Numbered from the stretch's first letter, positions 11,305 through 22,769 are shown. The stretch is DNA of 64,000 bases from Bathynomus jamesi (GCA_023014485.1 JAJOZX010005777.1:12501-76500); one strand, 5' to 3'. Translations and numbers: made by a program. Notes: generated by a model from the letters alone, not told the origin.

Positions 11305-11517
11305 CAGTATATGCCCGATTAGATTGATTGAATGCCCGGGTAGGTTAATTGAATGCCCGGTTAGGTTAATTGTACGCCCTTGACGATTGGTTAGGTTAAG
11401 TCGTGATATTTTCGTTAGCTTTAACGAAAATATCACGACTTAACCTAACCAATCGTCAAGGGCATAGAATTAACCTAACCGGGCATTCAATCAATCTAAT
11501 CGGGCATATACTGTATA
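11305..11517. repeat. 210-bp palindrome with GATATTTTCGTTA core
   Basis: Near-perfect inverted repeat centred at about 11420. The arms contain GCCCGGTTAGGTTAAT, TTGACGATTGG and GTGATATTTTCGTTA. (TA)n lies outside both arms. The inner arm sequence recurs at 11690-11820 and at the window end (63930-64000). Confidence 0.75.
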
Positions 11518-11562
11518 TATATATATATATATATAATTATATATACATATACACACACCTCT

Positions 11563-11642
<80 letters not shown>

Positions 11643-11646
<4 letters not shown>

Positions 11647-11875
11647 AGGGAATCTGTGTAACTAGGGATTTCATGCAACGGTAAGTAGTGATATTTTCGT
11701 TAGTTTTAACGAAAATATCAATACTAACCAACTGTCAAAGACGTACAGTTGACCTAACCAGACATTCAATAATTTTCACGTAGGTTTAACGAAAATATCA
11801 CGACTTAACCTCACATGAAATCCCTGATCATTTTAGGGACTTCATGAAATCCCTAGTTACACAGATTCCCTGTAA
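11643..11875. mobile_element. MITE with 33-bp perfect terminal inverted repeats
   Basis: The left end starts TTACAGGGAATCTGTGTAAC, and the right end is its exact inverse over 33 bp. The 233-bp interior holds two TAACGAAAATATC motifs and no coding sequence. The transposase class is not decided by what I can see; a TA or TTA target is possible. Confidence 0.75.
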
Positions 11876-11887
11876 CATATATACACC

Positions 11888-13600
11888 AAAAGTATTGGGA
11901 CAGGCTTCTCTGCCAATACCCGAATATTCCAGATAGGAATTGCTCTGCAGAATGCAGCACTGTAAACCAAAGGCATAGTACGCTACCTGTTACAGTCAGT
12001 ATTCATCATTGGGGTACGTGCATCAGAGTTGACAGGGTCTGAATGTGGCAGGGCAATTGGACGCAACATCACGGAGACTTTAAAGTTCTCCAAGCTAAAC
12101 TCTTTAGGAAATACAAGCGGTAGCTCGCTATCGCTCGCGACCGTTGTACAACTTGGCCCTCCGGGCGGGTAGCACTGTGACATATACTGCTATATACGCC
12201 ATTACCCCCCCCCCCCACACACACACAAAATAAAAAACGCCATTATCCCCACCCACACTCCCCCAATTATCCCACCCCCTCCCCCACTACCCCCGGGCGG
12301 GTAGCACTGTGACATATACTGCTACGGCGGGTAGCATTATATGTCCCAGTATGTGTGAAGCTCAAGATTTTCACGGCTGCTTTCTTTTCTGTACTTTTAT
12401 CGCGGTGTTGGGGCCTTCGGACCCAGTAATTGTGACCTAGGACCGGGAAACTTGACAGAGCACATCGGCAGTTCATGGGCTATCAGTTGGTGGTGGTTGC
12501 AGAATTTTACGATGTGCCGTTTAGTCTGTGCACGGTTCCGAAGAAAGCGGACAGAGAGACACACAGACACATTTTAGCTCAATAGTATATCGGATTATGC
12601 GAAAGCGGAAAACAATGCAACATGCTGACGTGGAACCCAGACAAGGCAGGCCAAAATCTGACAAACCGGCGGGCGAACGTTGAAACGTGTGGTGAGGCAA
12701 GACGGATGTGCAACCCAAAATCCATCACCCAGAATTTCACTGAGCATACAGTTTTTTCCGCGAGTGTGTCTATATATACTGCATAGAGAAAGATTCTATG
12801 GAAAGGTAGATACACATAAGCCATACATTACATTTCTGAATGCGAAGCGACGATAGCACTCCAGTGGTGCAAAGTTTATCGAAACTGGGGGATAGAATAA
12901 TGGGAATGCAAATTGTGGAGGGATAAGTCCCGGTAGACACTGTTTGCATCCGACAGCAATGTGGGTTCGGTAACAGCCCGGAGAATGCATCGACCCCGAG
13001 GTCATTGTCCCGACCGTTAGTTAAGTAAGGAGGTGGGCAGTGTGATGATGTGGGCATATTTCACATGGTCAGGACTGGGGTCATCAGCGTTTGAGAAAGG
13101 TACTAGAATTGCCAGGGTGTATTGTGACATTTTAGACAACAGTGCAATGCCAGCTTTGATAGAATTTTATGGCGAAAGACCGTACCTCTCTGGACTGTAA
13201 TTCATTGGTTACTCTGAAACTTAAAAAATAGTACACTTTTAGGGATTAGAGAAAACCTTTCACATTACTTTCGATGTATTTCAATCTAATAAATGTACTC
13301 TTGAAAATACTCTACATTCCACGTTCATTTAGGCTAATTTCTGAACTAGACACAGCGGACAAAATTAGCAGTTTGATCTAAATCCGATAGAACGGCTGAG
13401 ATGGAATTAGAGTAGGGTATCGCAGAAACTAACTTTTTTCTCCACACTGGAAATCGCATCGCGGGAGGAATGACACAATATCTCTTCCGAAACCTATAAA
13501 AAGTTGGTGTAAATTTTTTCTGAGAGGACGGAGGCTATCATGAAGGGCAAGAGTGGGCCTACACCCTATTCATTACATTGTAAACATTTGTTCTTTTTTA
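11888..13600 (+). pseudogene. Degraded Tc1-like element
   Basis: A start resembling a terminus (CACCAAAAGTATTGGGACA) is followed by scattered, frame-broken similarity to a Tc1 transposase: a W-G-F-type block near 13040 (VMMWAYFTWSG), then SDLNPIERLRWN near 13375, the PDLN-P-I-E catalytic Glu region, and KKLV ... TPYSLH near the C-terminus at 13500-13565. Many stops are present. A Helitron-like piece (12105-12445) interrupts the N-terminal half. The right terminus was not found. Not functional. Confidence 0.55.
12105..12445 (+). repeat. Helitron-family insertion in Tc1 remnant
   Basis: Contains GTGAAGCTCAAGATTTTCAC followed by CTTTTCTGTACTTTTATCGC and a GGGCCTTCGGACCCAG hairpin, as in the Helitron block at 9520-10640. 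It also has a repeated CGGGCGGGTAGCACTGTGAC at 12172 and 12295 and a C-rich stretch. Termini are unclear. Confidence 0.5.
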
Positions 13601-13798
13601 TTTATGATCTCCTAACACTTGTGGTAATATATCTATCACAAAGAAGTGTTTTTGAAGACTAAAAAAACGCGGCTTTTATAGAACCGGACAATTTAACTCT
13701 AGTAACAAGAGAAAATATATTTTATATAAAATATAATTTATAAACAGAATATATTTTTTGTTGTTAAAAATACTTCTTTCAGTGTGTGTGTGTGTATA

Positions 13799-13800
<2 letters not shown>

Positions 13801-13838
<38 letters not shown>
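13801..13838. repeat. (TA)n microsatellite
   Basis: About 38 bp of TA repeats following a short GT array. Confidence 0.9.
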
Positions 13839-13840
<2 letters not shown>

Positions 13841-13869
13841 GCATGAACGCGCACGATTTTGCATAATGC

Positions 13870-13985
13870 GAACTATCTCAACCAGGATTCGAACCCACCA
13901 CCTCTTTAGAAGAAGTGGCTTGCGCCCTCACCTTCTACTCAAGAGGCGGTGGGTTCAAATTCTGGTGGGGGTAATTTTACACGCA
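13870..13985. repeat. tRNA-related SINE hairpin
   Basis: The minus strand has GGTGGGTTCGAATCCTGGT (B-box-like) and the plus strand has GGTGGGTTCAAATTCTGGT. The two are about 50 bp apart and inverted. Same design as the pair at 2735-3140 but more compact. Confidence 0.5.
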
Positions 13986-13989
13986 CATA

Positions 13990-15035
13990 TACATGTAATA
14001 ATAATACTAATAATAGCAACAAAAAAAATTCCTAAAACATACCTGATTAAAGTCAACTGCACGCACACACACACACACACGTAAGGTCCTAACTTTGTAT
14101 GAAATCTACCTTACATAAAGTCAAAATTCATTATAAGAAAGCATAATTTAGACTCGGGTTAAGTTACGCTAATATTAACAACGCCCGGTTAGGATAAGTT
14201 CGGTTTGTTTTGATTAGTTTAGGTTACTTTTTTTAAAATATGATAGTTTTTTTTTAACGGGACGGGTCAAAAGTAGCGTAAATATTCGGTTTGCCCCCAT
14301 TTTTTTTCGCCGTTAGGCGTACGATGACTAGGTTAGATTAGGTTAATATATCCTTGTTTGCGTAGAGAGAACATTCGCTCGCAAAAGGCGGATTACGCCA
14401 GTATATAGTTAAAATGGACCTGGAAAATGAAATCGAATAGAGAAACTATCGCGTAATATATGATGAACCTTGTTCCTAATAACAAAAATACGAATTGGAA
14501 AAAAAAAAATGGGAAATATGCATAAAAGTATAACAATGTCGAAACTTTTATTTTTTTTTAAATTTTTCATCTAAAAAAAATTTTTTTTACTTCTCTCAGA
14601 CAATGATAATTAATAATAATAATAATAGGCCAAATAATAATAATAATTAAATCGATTTAAACTAAATACTTAATTACTTTTTTTTCCCCAGGTGAACCAT
14701 ATCGATACGGTAAATGAAAAACAAAAAGTTTCGGGGAAAAATTTAATTATTATTATTATTATTAACAAAATTAACAAAATTGTGTAACGTCAAAATGTCC
14801 GAACAATTCTACGGATATTTCTCGCCCCTAAATGAAAAGTAATTACAAACGAACAAAATGAATATCAAGTTTTTCTTTAATTTTAAAACTAAGGAAACAA
14901 ATACAAAGATTAACTAAAAAATTTATCAATGGAGAATAGTCGTTTGCAACACGAATAATGAAATATATAAGAGGGTTATTTTCATAAATGAATAGTGTGT
15001 GTGTGTATATATATTATATATATATATATATATAT
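13990..15035. other. Unassigned AT-rich stretch
   Basis: Contains CCCGGTTAGG-like fragments (14170-14215), (AAT)n clusters at 14610-14650 and 14738-14762 in opposite sense, and poly-T runs. No gene is supported. Confidence 0.5.
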
Positions 15036-15039
15036 ACTA

Positions 15040-15104
15040 CGGTGGAGTGAAAAGCTTGACCTTCGTCAGAATGAACAATTCGGTCGGAAGCTAACCAAAG
15101 GTGT
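15040..15104 (+). repeat. SINE 3' tail fragment
   Basis: GACCTTCGTCAGAATGAACA followed by ATTCGGTCGGAAGC matches the 3' end of the double-tRNA SINEs at 32648, 33287 and 42438. Confidence 0.65.
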
Positions 15105-15117
15105 ATATATTATATAT

Positions 15118-15302
15118 ATGGGATGAATTTTACGATTAAACACATGAAATGAATGAATGATGCAAACCCACAAGGAAAAAGAAAAAATGATTCCAAACCT
15201 TTCGTGTATTCAGCAATACATATTCCCTGACGAGGTGTATTGCTGAATACACGAAAGACCTTGGAATAATTTTTTCTTTTTCCTTGTGAGTTTGCATCAT
15301 AT
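15118..15302. repeat. Palindromic Penelope-like copy (family B)
   Basis: Arms GATGCAAACCCACAAGGAAA and its inverse near 15275-15298. Only the left side carries an extra block (TTTTACGATTAAACACATGA). The plus strand at 15227-15256 reads CTGACGA, one G, a 7-bp stem GTGTATT/AATACAC with loop GCTG, then GAAA. The architecture parallels family A although the sequence differs. Part of the arm recurs at 22770-22833. Confidence 0.5.
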
Positions 15303-16349
15303 ATATATATATTTTTTTTTCCCTCAATGTTTTTGACACGAATGTTAATAGATTAAATCCTAGATATATAAAAATAAATAAGTAAAAATTCACCACACAC
15401 CACACACATATATATATATATATATTACTGCTAAAGAAATGAAAAGGGGAAACAAAATGGCCTCGTCCCAGCTGACCAGTGTCCGGTTGCGAATATTAAA
15501 TTCCGGCATTTTTTCCCTCTGAAAAATCAAATCAATGGAAAATAGTTCTCAAATTACTATCGGACCCATAAAGCTTCCCGCATACACAGCCCTCCGCAGA
15601 CAGACAACCAATTTCAACAATTATTACACTCCTTCCCTCCGCTCTCTATATGCCAATATATATACACACATACATACATATATATACACCCAAAGGTTCG
15701 AGAAATAAGGGAAGCACTCGCATTTTCGGTGCTGCATTTTCTGATATCATTAATGGCGTTACATACTTTACTAAATTAATATGCGAATGCCCAAAATATT
15801 GAGAAAATCTCCTAATTCAAATTCAATATAGTGGTATTTTCTGTTTTTGAAGAATAAGTAAAATATGACACTTAGTAAAGATGTTGCTGACTGTGAAAAG
15901 AGGGCATGATAGCAGGAACCCGTTTGGTTGGTGCCTCGGTATTAAAAGACGCGTGATTGTTCCTGCATCTCGAGGAACAGTCAGCGAGGAAGACACGGAA
16001 AGAAATGAAAAAATACCACATAAGCGCAATAGTGTTCCCATTATTCTGTCCCATTTCAACTTTATTCGAGCTTTTGCACTGGTTGGCGTTATAAGGAACT
16101 TTACTCCAGTTCTTATAACATCGTTTTCACAGTCTAACATAGTCATAGTCTTTGCATATAGACTTTGCACACACACACATACACACACACACACACTCTA
16201 ACATAGTGTGCATAGACTATGTTAGGTTCTGAACAGTTCTAATGCAGCAGACTTAGGTTCATGCTTCACAGCTCGTAATAAGGTTCTTCTGTCACATTCT
16301 GATAGTGTTGCTTTACCCCACTATATTGCTTATTTGGTGTAGTCATTTT

Positions 16350-16350
<1 letters not shown>
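15303..16350. other. Unassigned stretch
   Basis: AT-rich sequence with short TA and CA arrays. Overlapping frames on both strands at 15823-16201 show no recognisable domain. No gene is supported. Confidence 0.5.

Positions 16351-16433
<83 letters not shown>
16351..16433. repeat. (TA)n(CA)n microsatellite
   Basis: About 67 bp of TA repeats switch to CA repeats. Confidence 0.95.
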
Positions 16434-16510
16434 TGAATCCTAAAATAAAAATGTCACATGGTTTTAATACGAACGCGTTCATCAGAAGAAACGAGACAAG
16501 TAGGATTACC
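16434..16510 (-). repeat. Possible Penelope-like end fragment
   Basis: The minus strand reads TTCTGATGAACGCGTTCGTA and then TTAAAACC, which resembles the CTGANGA/stem layout of families A and B. It adjoins a microsatellite, as those copies do. There is no palindrome or coding sequence to confirm it. Confidence 0.25.
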
Positions 16511-16678
16511 TTTTTAAATAATCTTTAATTAATTTGTTCTTTATTAAATTTTACTTTATTCACGTTTAATCTAATGTCTTTTAAGTGAGCCTTAACCCCG
16601 ATTTTGCCCGGCTGAAGCTTTCATTTTAATGCATCTTTAATTAACTTTAATTAAGAGTATTTGTTGGAAAACTTCAGC

Positions 16679-16682
<4 letters not shown>

Positions 16683-16734
<52 letters not shown>

Positions 16735-16740
16735 TATATA
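16683..16740. repeat. (TA)n microsatellite
   Basis: A TA array that served as the target of the mariner copy immediately to its right. Confidence 0.95.
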
Positions 16741-17499
16741 CAGGTGTCCCATAAGTCCGGCATCATAGGATAAATTCATATTTTTCTATTCTACAAACCA
16801 TAATTCATATTTTTCTTATGCTCAGGATGCCAATTCCCGTCCACCATTCTGTTCAGTGCGAGGCTGTTTTTTATGGAAATGGTGAGGTAAATCGACCAGA
16901 ACACCCGCTACTGGTCTCAAACAACCATCACTGGTATACCTCTTCAAAGGAACAAGTGCATCTCGGTGATGGTATGGTGTGGCATTTGGAAGGATCGCAT
17001 CATAGGCCCCCTTTTTTTCGATGAACATGTCACTGGAGCACTACCTACGTATGCTCAAAGAAGAAGCATTTCCCAGTCTTGAACGAAGAAGAAATTTCCA
17101 ACATGGTTCCAGCAAGACGGCGCTCCTGCACATTACAGCACCCAAGTAAGGGAATACCTGTACCAACAATTCCCTGGTCATTGGATAGGACGTCGAGGAC
17201 CTGTGGAATGGCCAGCTAGAAGCCCGGATCTCACGCCACTAGATTTTATATCTGGGGGCACTTGAAAGCGCTGGTAACGCAGAAAATTAGGATGTTGAAC
17301 ATTTGCGTAGCGCATTATTGGGGCATGTAACACCATTACTCCTGACATCATTCACCGTGTGCTTGCTGACTTGGTATCACGTCTGAATTTGTGTATTGAA
17401 AACAATGGTGGACATACTGAGCACGTTCTGTCAATAAAAGCTTTTGTTTTGCCTTTTTTTATTATTTTTCCTATGATGCCGGACTTATGGGACACCCTG
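16741..17499 (+). mobile_element. mariner element with broken DD41D-type transposase
   Basis: Ends CAGGTGTCCCATAAGTCCGG and CCGGACTTATGGGACACCCTG-like are inverted and flanked by TA. Inside, frame-broken plus-strand sequence encodes VMVWCGIWKDRIIGPLFF, WFQQDGAPAHYSTQVREYL (second catalytic Asp) and GRRGPVEWPARSPDLTPLDF. The spacing from the second Asp to the TPLDF Asp is 41 residues. The N-terminal HTH is deleted and stops interrupt the rest. Non-autonomous. Confidence 0.8.
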
Positions 17500-19400
17500 T
17501 ATATATATATATATAATCCTTGCTCAAATGATTCTTACTGTAATAGATAGGTATTATAGTAAGATAATATCCCTGTTAAGAGAAGCAGGAAGCCCCCTGA
17601 TTAAATCTTACAACTATCATACTAAGATTATTCCTGGATGGAATGATTTTATTGCCCTCCTGAAGAGAGAATCGAAAGACGCCTATGATTTGTGGTGCTT
17701 TCATGGTAGACCCAGATTAGGACCAGTATACTTGAATATGTGTGGAAGTCGGGGTCAGTATAAGGCGGCCATAAGGCGATGTAAACAGGAAGAAGAGTCT
17801 ATTCGAGCATCAAAAGCCTGTGAAGCTCACATAAATAACGATAACAACAAACTTTGGAAATTTGTTAAGAATCAAACGGGTGTCAAAAATGTCCTCCCTC
17901 CGACAATCGATGGGGTGTCGAGGGAGGATGAAATTGCAAAGCTGTGGAAAAACCACTATTCTAACATTCTTAACAGTGTGAGTAGAGATAATCTTAAGAT
18001 AGATTGCAGCGAAACGATTGTGGGAGGGACAAGGGAAAATACTTTAATATCATTTTCTGAAGTAAAGAGGTTAATTAAAGAGTTAATGACTGGTTCTGCG
18101 TCAGGTGTAGATGACTTATCGAATAAGCACTTAAAATATGCAAATGACGTAGTATGTCTGCATATATCATTGCTCCAATCAGCCATGCTTGCTCATAGCT
18201 ATATCCCTGCAGAGTTCATGAGGGTATATATCTTGCCCCTGGTCAAAAATAAGTACGGAGACATTCTGTCCAGCAATAATTACAGGCCTATTGCGGTCGC
18301 TTCCTGCTTCTCGAAACTACTAGAAAAACTCTTGTTACGCCGATTAAATGATTTCCTATGGACATCTCCTAATCAGTTTGGCTTTAAAAGGTCCCACTCA
18401 ACTGACCTGTGTATCTATGTACTTAAAGAAACAACATCTAAATACATTGACAATAATTCAACTAGTTATAGCTGTTTCCTAGCTATAAGTAAGGCATAAT
18501 TATGATAGGGTGAACCACAATATTTTACTTGCAAAACTAGAAGACAGGAAGGTTCCCATGTACATATTAAATTTATTGAAATTTTTGTATTCCCACCAAG
18601 CTTTCACTGATAGGTGGGGCAATGTACTATCCGAGTGTTTTGGCTCCTCTTGCGGGGTGAGACAAGGCTATTGTTCTCCCCTATGCTGTTTAATGTGTAT
18701 ATCGACGGATTAATTGCTTCACTTAATGAGGAGGCAACAGTGGGATGTTGTATAGATAACACAAGGATAAATAACTTAGTTTATGCCAATGATATGGTGT
18801 TAATAAGTCCCTCTGTTAAAGGTCTGGATCGGCTACTAAACGTCTGCGAAGTGTATTCGCAGAAACATGATATTCTTTTTAATGTTACAAAAACTAAGGT
18901 TATGCAATTTCATCCTAAAAGCTGTAATCAGCCAGCTGATATAAGGTTTAAAATAAATGGTGAAGTAATTGAGGAAGTACAAGAGTTTAAGTATTTGGGT
19001 CAAACTATTACCAGCTCCTTGAGTGATGACTTGGATATAAGAAAACAATCTCGAAGCCTGTGTGCTAAAGCGAATATGACCATAAGGAACTTTCGATTAT
19101 GTACAAGTGAAGCTAAAGACACTCTCGTACTTTCTGCAGTAATATATACGGACAGCAACTGTGGGTGAATTATAAAAAAAGGTTCTGGCAGAACTCTAAA
19201 TTTGTTGTACAACAGGTCTTGTAGACTCTTACATAAATTACCCCCGAGATGCTCAGCTTCGCAAATGTTTGCTACCCGCAATGTCCCGAGCTTCCCGGAG
19301 GTAACAAGACGTGCTCAACACAGTCTAATGCAAAGAATTAAAAAATCAACCAACCCGATCATCCAAGCTATCCATGAGTCCTGCCATTTATCCTCTAAGC

Positions 19401-19929
19401 CAGGGATCCCCAACCCTGTGCCCGCGAGCACCACGGTGCCCGCCGACCCTTTTGCGTGTGCCCGCCACTGACTGACTACGATTGATAAGTTTTTATTTTA
19501 ATTTTTAATAAAATGTTAAGTATGTTACATATTTTAAATATTTAGTTACTAAATATTTAAAATATGTAACATACTTAACATTTTATTAAATTTTAGTAGT
19601 TAATTACAGAAACAGATGCTCATTTATTTGAAAATAATTATTTCTTTATAAATAAATTAAGTTATCATTTTGATCATTTTTCTAAGATTCTTAGTTAGCC
19701 CATCCTTGTTTTTTTTTTTTGTGTATTATGTTCATTATTTTACATAGGAATTAAATGGTTTTTTTTTGTGTATTATGTTCATTATTTTACATAGGAATTA
19801 AATGTTTTTTTGTGTATTATGTTCATTATTAAGTCCAACTATAAATTTGCCTTGAAAAAGTAAATGGTGCCGCCGCACTACCGGTAGTTTTGAATGTGCT
19901 CTTCGGCAGAAAAAGGTTGGGGACCCCTG
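19401..19929. mobile_element. hAT-type MITE inserted in the LINE
   Basis: Ends CAGGGATCCCCAACCCTG and AAGGTTGGGGACCCCTG are inverted. The flanks CTCTAAGC (19393-19400) and CTCTAAGT (19930-19937) form an 8-bp target duplication with one mismatch, as expected for hAT. No transposase is encoded. The interior holds an 83-bp palindrome and three direct repeats of TGTGTATTATGTTCATTA at about 19719-19830. Confidence 0.9.
19506..19588. repeat. Perfect 83-bp palindrome inside the hAT MITE
   Basis: Arms TAATAAAATGTTAAGTATGT and onwards mirror each other about a TTA centre at 19547. AT-rich and able to extrude as a cruciform. Confidence 0.85.
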
Positions 19930-20126
19930 CTCTAAGTTATGGACCTCTTGGTACGAAAACGTCTGTCTGTAGCTCCACTTAACTTCGACATTACAGCATT
20001 ATTTCTAATCAATTGTATATATTTCTATCCTTAGTATATGAACTGTCATTGTATTAATAATATTTGTCATATGGACTATAGTCTGCCAATAAACCTTTTC
20101 ATTTTCATTTCATATATATATATATA

Positions 20127-21024
20127 CAGGGCGTCCCAAAAAAATGTATACACACTTTAACAGCTGATAGCTCAATTGATGTTTCTTTCTTTCCAAGTTA
20201 AACCCATTAGAATTAATAATGGCAGTCAGACTAAGCTTTGAACAAAGGAAATTCATTCTAAAATGCTACTGGAAGTGTGAAAACGCAGTTGAAGTGCAAA
20301 GACAGTTTAGGAGGGAGTTTCAAACAGATCCACTAACGCGACTTACCATCACTCGAATTAGAGATGGAATTAGCCGATGGAACTGTTCAGAATGTCCACA
20401 AGAAGCGTTCCGGAAGACCACGGACATCGACAAGCCCCACAAAGCAAGAAAGAGTATTGGAAACGTATCACCAAAGTTCAAGAAAATCTGTGCGCAAGCG
20501 AGTCGTGAGGTAGGAATTTCAGAATCGTCTCTTCCAACGCATTTTGGCGCTGTCAATGGAAAGTTACATTCCAAGATTAGTCCATGCTATTAATGAAGAT
20601 GATCCGGACGAAGAGTGGAGTATTGCGAGTGGTACTTGGCACGATGTGGATGTGGATTGGACGAAGGGGTTTCGTAGAATACCCTCCGCGTTCACCAGAC
20701 CTCACACCACTAGACTTTTTTTTATGGGGATACTTAAAAGACAAAGTCTACGCTATAAACCTGCAACAGTCGCTGAATTGAGAGCAGCCATTGAACGAGA
20801 ATGCACACAAATACCAAACGAAATGTTTCGTGATGTTTGCGATTCCATTGCTTCGCGTTATCAGCAGTGCCTGGACCAGAACGGACGTCAGTTTGAAACA
20901 GGCGTTGACAAAACAATTAAATAATGTCTGTAGATTCTATTACATTTTGAAAATGAAATGTATTTTAATAAACACTGCCTTTATAATTATTTAAAGTGTG
21001 TATACATTTTTTTGGGACGCCCTG
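20127..21024 (+). mobile_element. mariner element with intact ends, deleted transposase
   Basis: Terminal repeats of more than 30 bp are exact inverses (CAGGGCGTCCCAAAAAAATG at the left) with TA flanks in microsatellites. From ATG 20219 the HTH domain reads MAVRLSFEQRKFILKCYWK, typical of a mariner DNA-binding N-terminus. After about codon 120 the frame breaks. The catalytic core is largely deleted: PRSPDLTPLDFFLWGYLKDK survives in another frame, and the C-terminus ends near 20922. At 898 bp it is shorter than the roughly 1.2-1.3 kb expected. Mobilisable only in trans. Confidence 0.85.
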
Positions 21025-21283
21025 TATATATATATATCCTCCGTTTAGTTTTAATATTTTAATTCGTTCTTCGTTTTTTTATGCTTTTTTTTAAGTTCGG
21101 ACTATGAAGAGACAGGTTCTCAAACGCCTTTTATGTACAATGAATTATTTTCGTACACATCGCTTTGCCCATTGCTTTCATGGGCATATTAAAGATTCCC
21201 AGGCAACACACCTGTTCAAATACATGTACATACAAACAAACATACAAACAAACATACAAACACACACACACACACACACACAC

Positions 21284-21316
<33 letters not shown>

Positions 21317-21359
21317 TCTTTCTTTCACAAGTCGCGCAGTCGCCCAACTGTTTAATAAA

Positions 21360-22260
21360 ACAAATTTTCATTAACGTAATTTGACTATTTGATCAAAACT
21401 GTCTTAATACCGAAGAAACACACATCAACTATGAACAAAAACGCCATAGTTAAGTGTTGGAAGTGGCCACCGTGTTCCAGCAAACAGACTGCGGCAGGCT
21501 TGCGAATGTTCGCACAAACACGATGTACGGCTGCGGGAGTAATTATCGTCAGTGTTTTGTTGTAATGTCTCCATGTTTCAGACAACATTTTTCTCAGATG
21601 AAGCTTGGTTTCACCCGAGTGGTTACTTCAATAGCCAGAATACACGGATTTGGGCTACTCGAGAAACTCTTATGGTCTGCGTGAAGTACTACTACCTTCA
21701 CAGGAAAATGATGTTTCGTGCGCCATGTCGCGGCGGCGTATTGTTTGTTGATCTCCCAACGGTTTTTCACAGAAACCGTAAATACTGAATATAAACATAT
21801 AATTCTACAATTTATCGCCATGTTAGAGGTTAACCGAACGTGACTCGTAGTTTCAGCAAGACTAAGCAACCGCTCGTACTGCAAACTCAACGCTAAGGAT
21901 GATCCAACGAGTTCTTTAGCGAGGGTATGATCAGGAACAACTCTGGCTACCACGGTTACCAGACTTAACATCGCCCGACTACTTTCTGTGGGGATACTTT
22001 AAAGAAAAGAGTATTCCCCGGTAATCCTCGTGACTTGGAAACATTAAAGCAAAACACTACTGCAAAAACCAGTGCCGTCATTACTCCTGCAACCTTACAT
22101 CGTGTTCGTGCGAACATCCGCAAGCGTGTCACAATATGTTTGTAGGAACACGGTGGTCGCTTCCAACGCTTGGCTATGACACTTCTGTCCAATGGTGATA
22201 CGCGTTTCTTCGATATTAAGACGCTTCAGTTTAAATATACTCAAATTAAGTTACTCAAAA
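21360..22260. mobile_element. mariner foldback remnant
   Basis: The C-terminal coding end appears inverted on the left (minus strand, 21385-21588, HRVCANIRKPAAVCLLEHG) and again on the right (plus strand, 22080-22200). Between them is plus-strand core sequence FFSDEAWFHPSGYFNSQNTR and a degraded PDLTSPDYFLWGY. Terminal repeats are decayed, so the boundaries are approximate. Two 3' ends facing outward make it another foldback. Confidence 0.65.
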
Positions 22261-22470
22261 GCGCTTTTTATAAATACATATAACACGTGTTGCCCGACTT
22301 TCGGAAGACCCCATACCAGGGGTTTCCAACTGGGAGTAGAGTACATATTGGATTTTTCAAGGGTACACAGTCAGCTGTCAAAATATGTGTTTTGCTCATT
22401 TCCTTTTCTTTTGTAAATGCATTTTTCGAAATATTTCAACAGTGCAAGTTATAATTTTATATATATTATA

Positions 22471-22548
22471 CAGGGTGTCTCAGAAGTTGCGCATCATATT
22501 TATAAGTGCGGATAACCTGAATCTGTAGTGCGCGACTTCTGAGAGACC

Positions 22549-22550
<2 letters not shown>
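22471..22550. mobile_element. Minimal 80-bp mariner-end MITE
   Basis: Almost only termini: CAGGGTGTCTCAGAAGTTGC at the left and an inverted GCGCGACTTCTGAGAGACCG at the right, in (TA)n. Confidence 0.65.
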
Positions 22551-22593
<43 letters not shown>

Positions 22594-22598
<5 letters not shown>

Positions 22599-22756
22599 CT
22601 GTGCAAAGTCCCTGACCAGCCATGCGTGGCTGGCTACGAGGGCAGGAGGAGATCAGACAGCAATTCCCTCCACCAAATCCCGCAAATGAGGCGGGATGCT
22701 GTAGAGCGGTCGACCGCAGATCGATCCTGAACCGTCATTCACACTCACCTAAAGTA
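22594..22756 (+). repeat. LINE 3' end fragment
   Basis: Second copy of the fragment at 6632-6850, starting at CCTGTGCAAAGTCCCTGACC and ending CACCTAAAGTA. Few differences, so relatively recent copies of one family. Confidence 0.6.
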
Positions 22757-22769
22757 TAATATATATATA

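Larger units (their letters stand above)
17520..20110 (+). pseudogene. Non-LTR retrotransposon reverse transcriptase, broken
   Basis: Plus-strand RT in three frames. 17528-18499 covers the N-terminal region and RT fingers (NYRPIAVASCFSKLLEKLL, QFGFKRSHSTD). After a frameshift at about 18497, YDRVNHNILLAKL continues to 18713. 18614-19168 then gives FSPMLFNVYIDGLI and NNLVYANDMVLISPS, and C-terminal residues continue near 19200-19390. Two catalytic positions are lost: the FLDISKA-type Asp reads Ala (FLAISKA) and the YADD-type motif reads YAND. The 3' UTR resumes after a hAT insertion and ends CCAATAAACCTTTTCATT, with an AATAAA signal, at a TA array. The endonuclease is missing. The clade looks CR1/Rex1-like, not certain. 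Confidence 0.85.

Noticed and set aside
15823..16201. Overlapping frames on both strands as a gene
   Set aside because: Neither strand shows a domain, splice sites or composition different from the surroundings.
19719..19830. CRISPR-like spaced repeats
   Set aside because: Three direct repeats with unequal short spacers inside a hAT MITE; an internal tandem duplication explains them.
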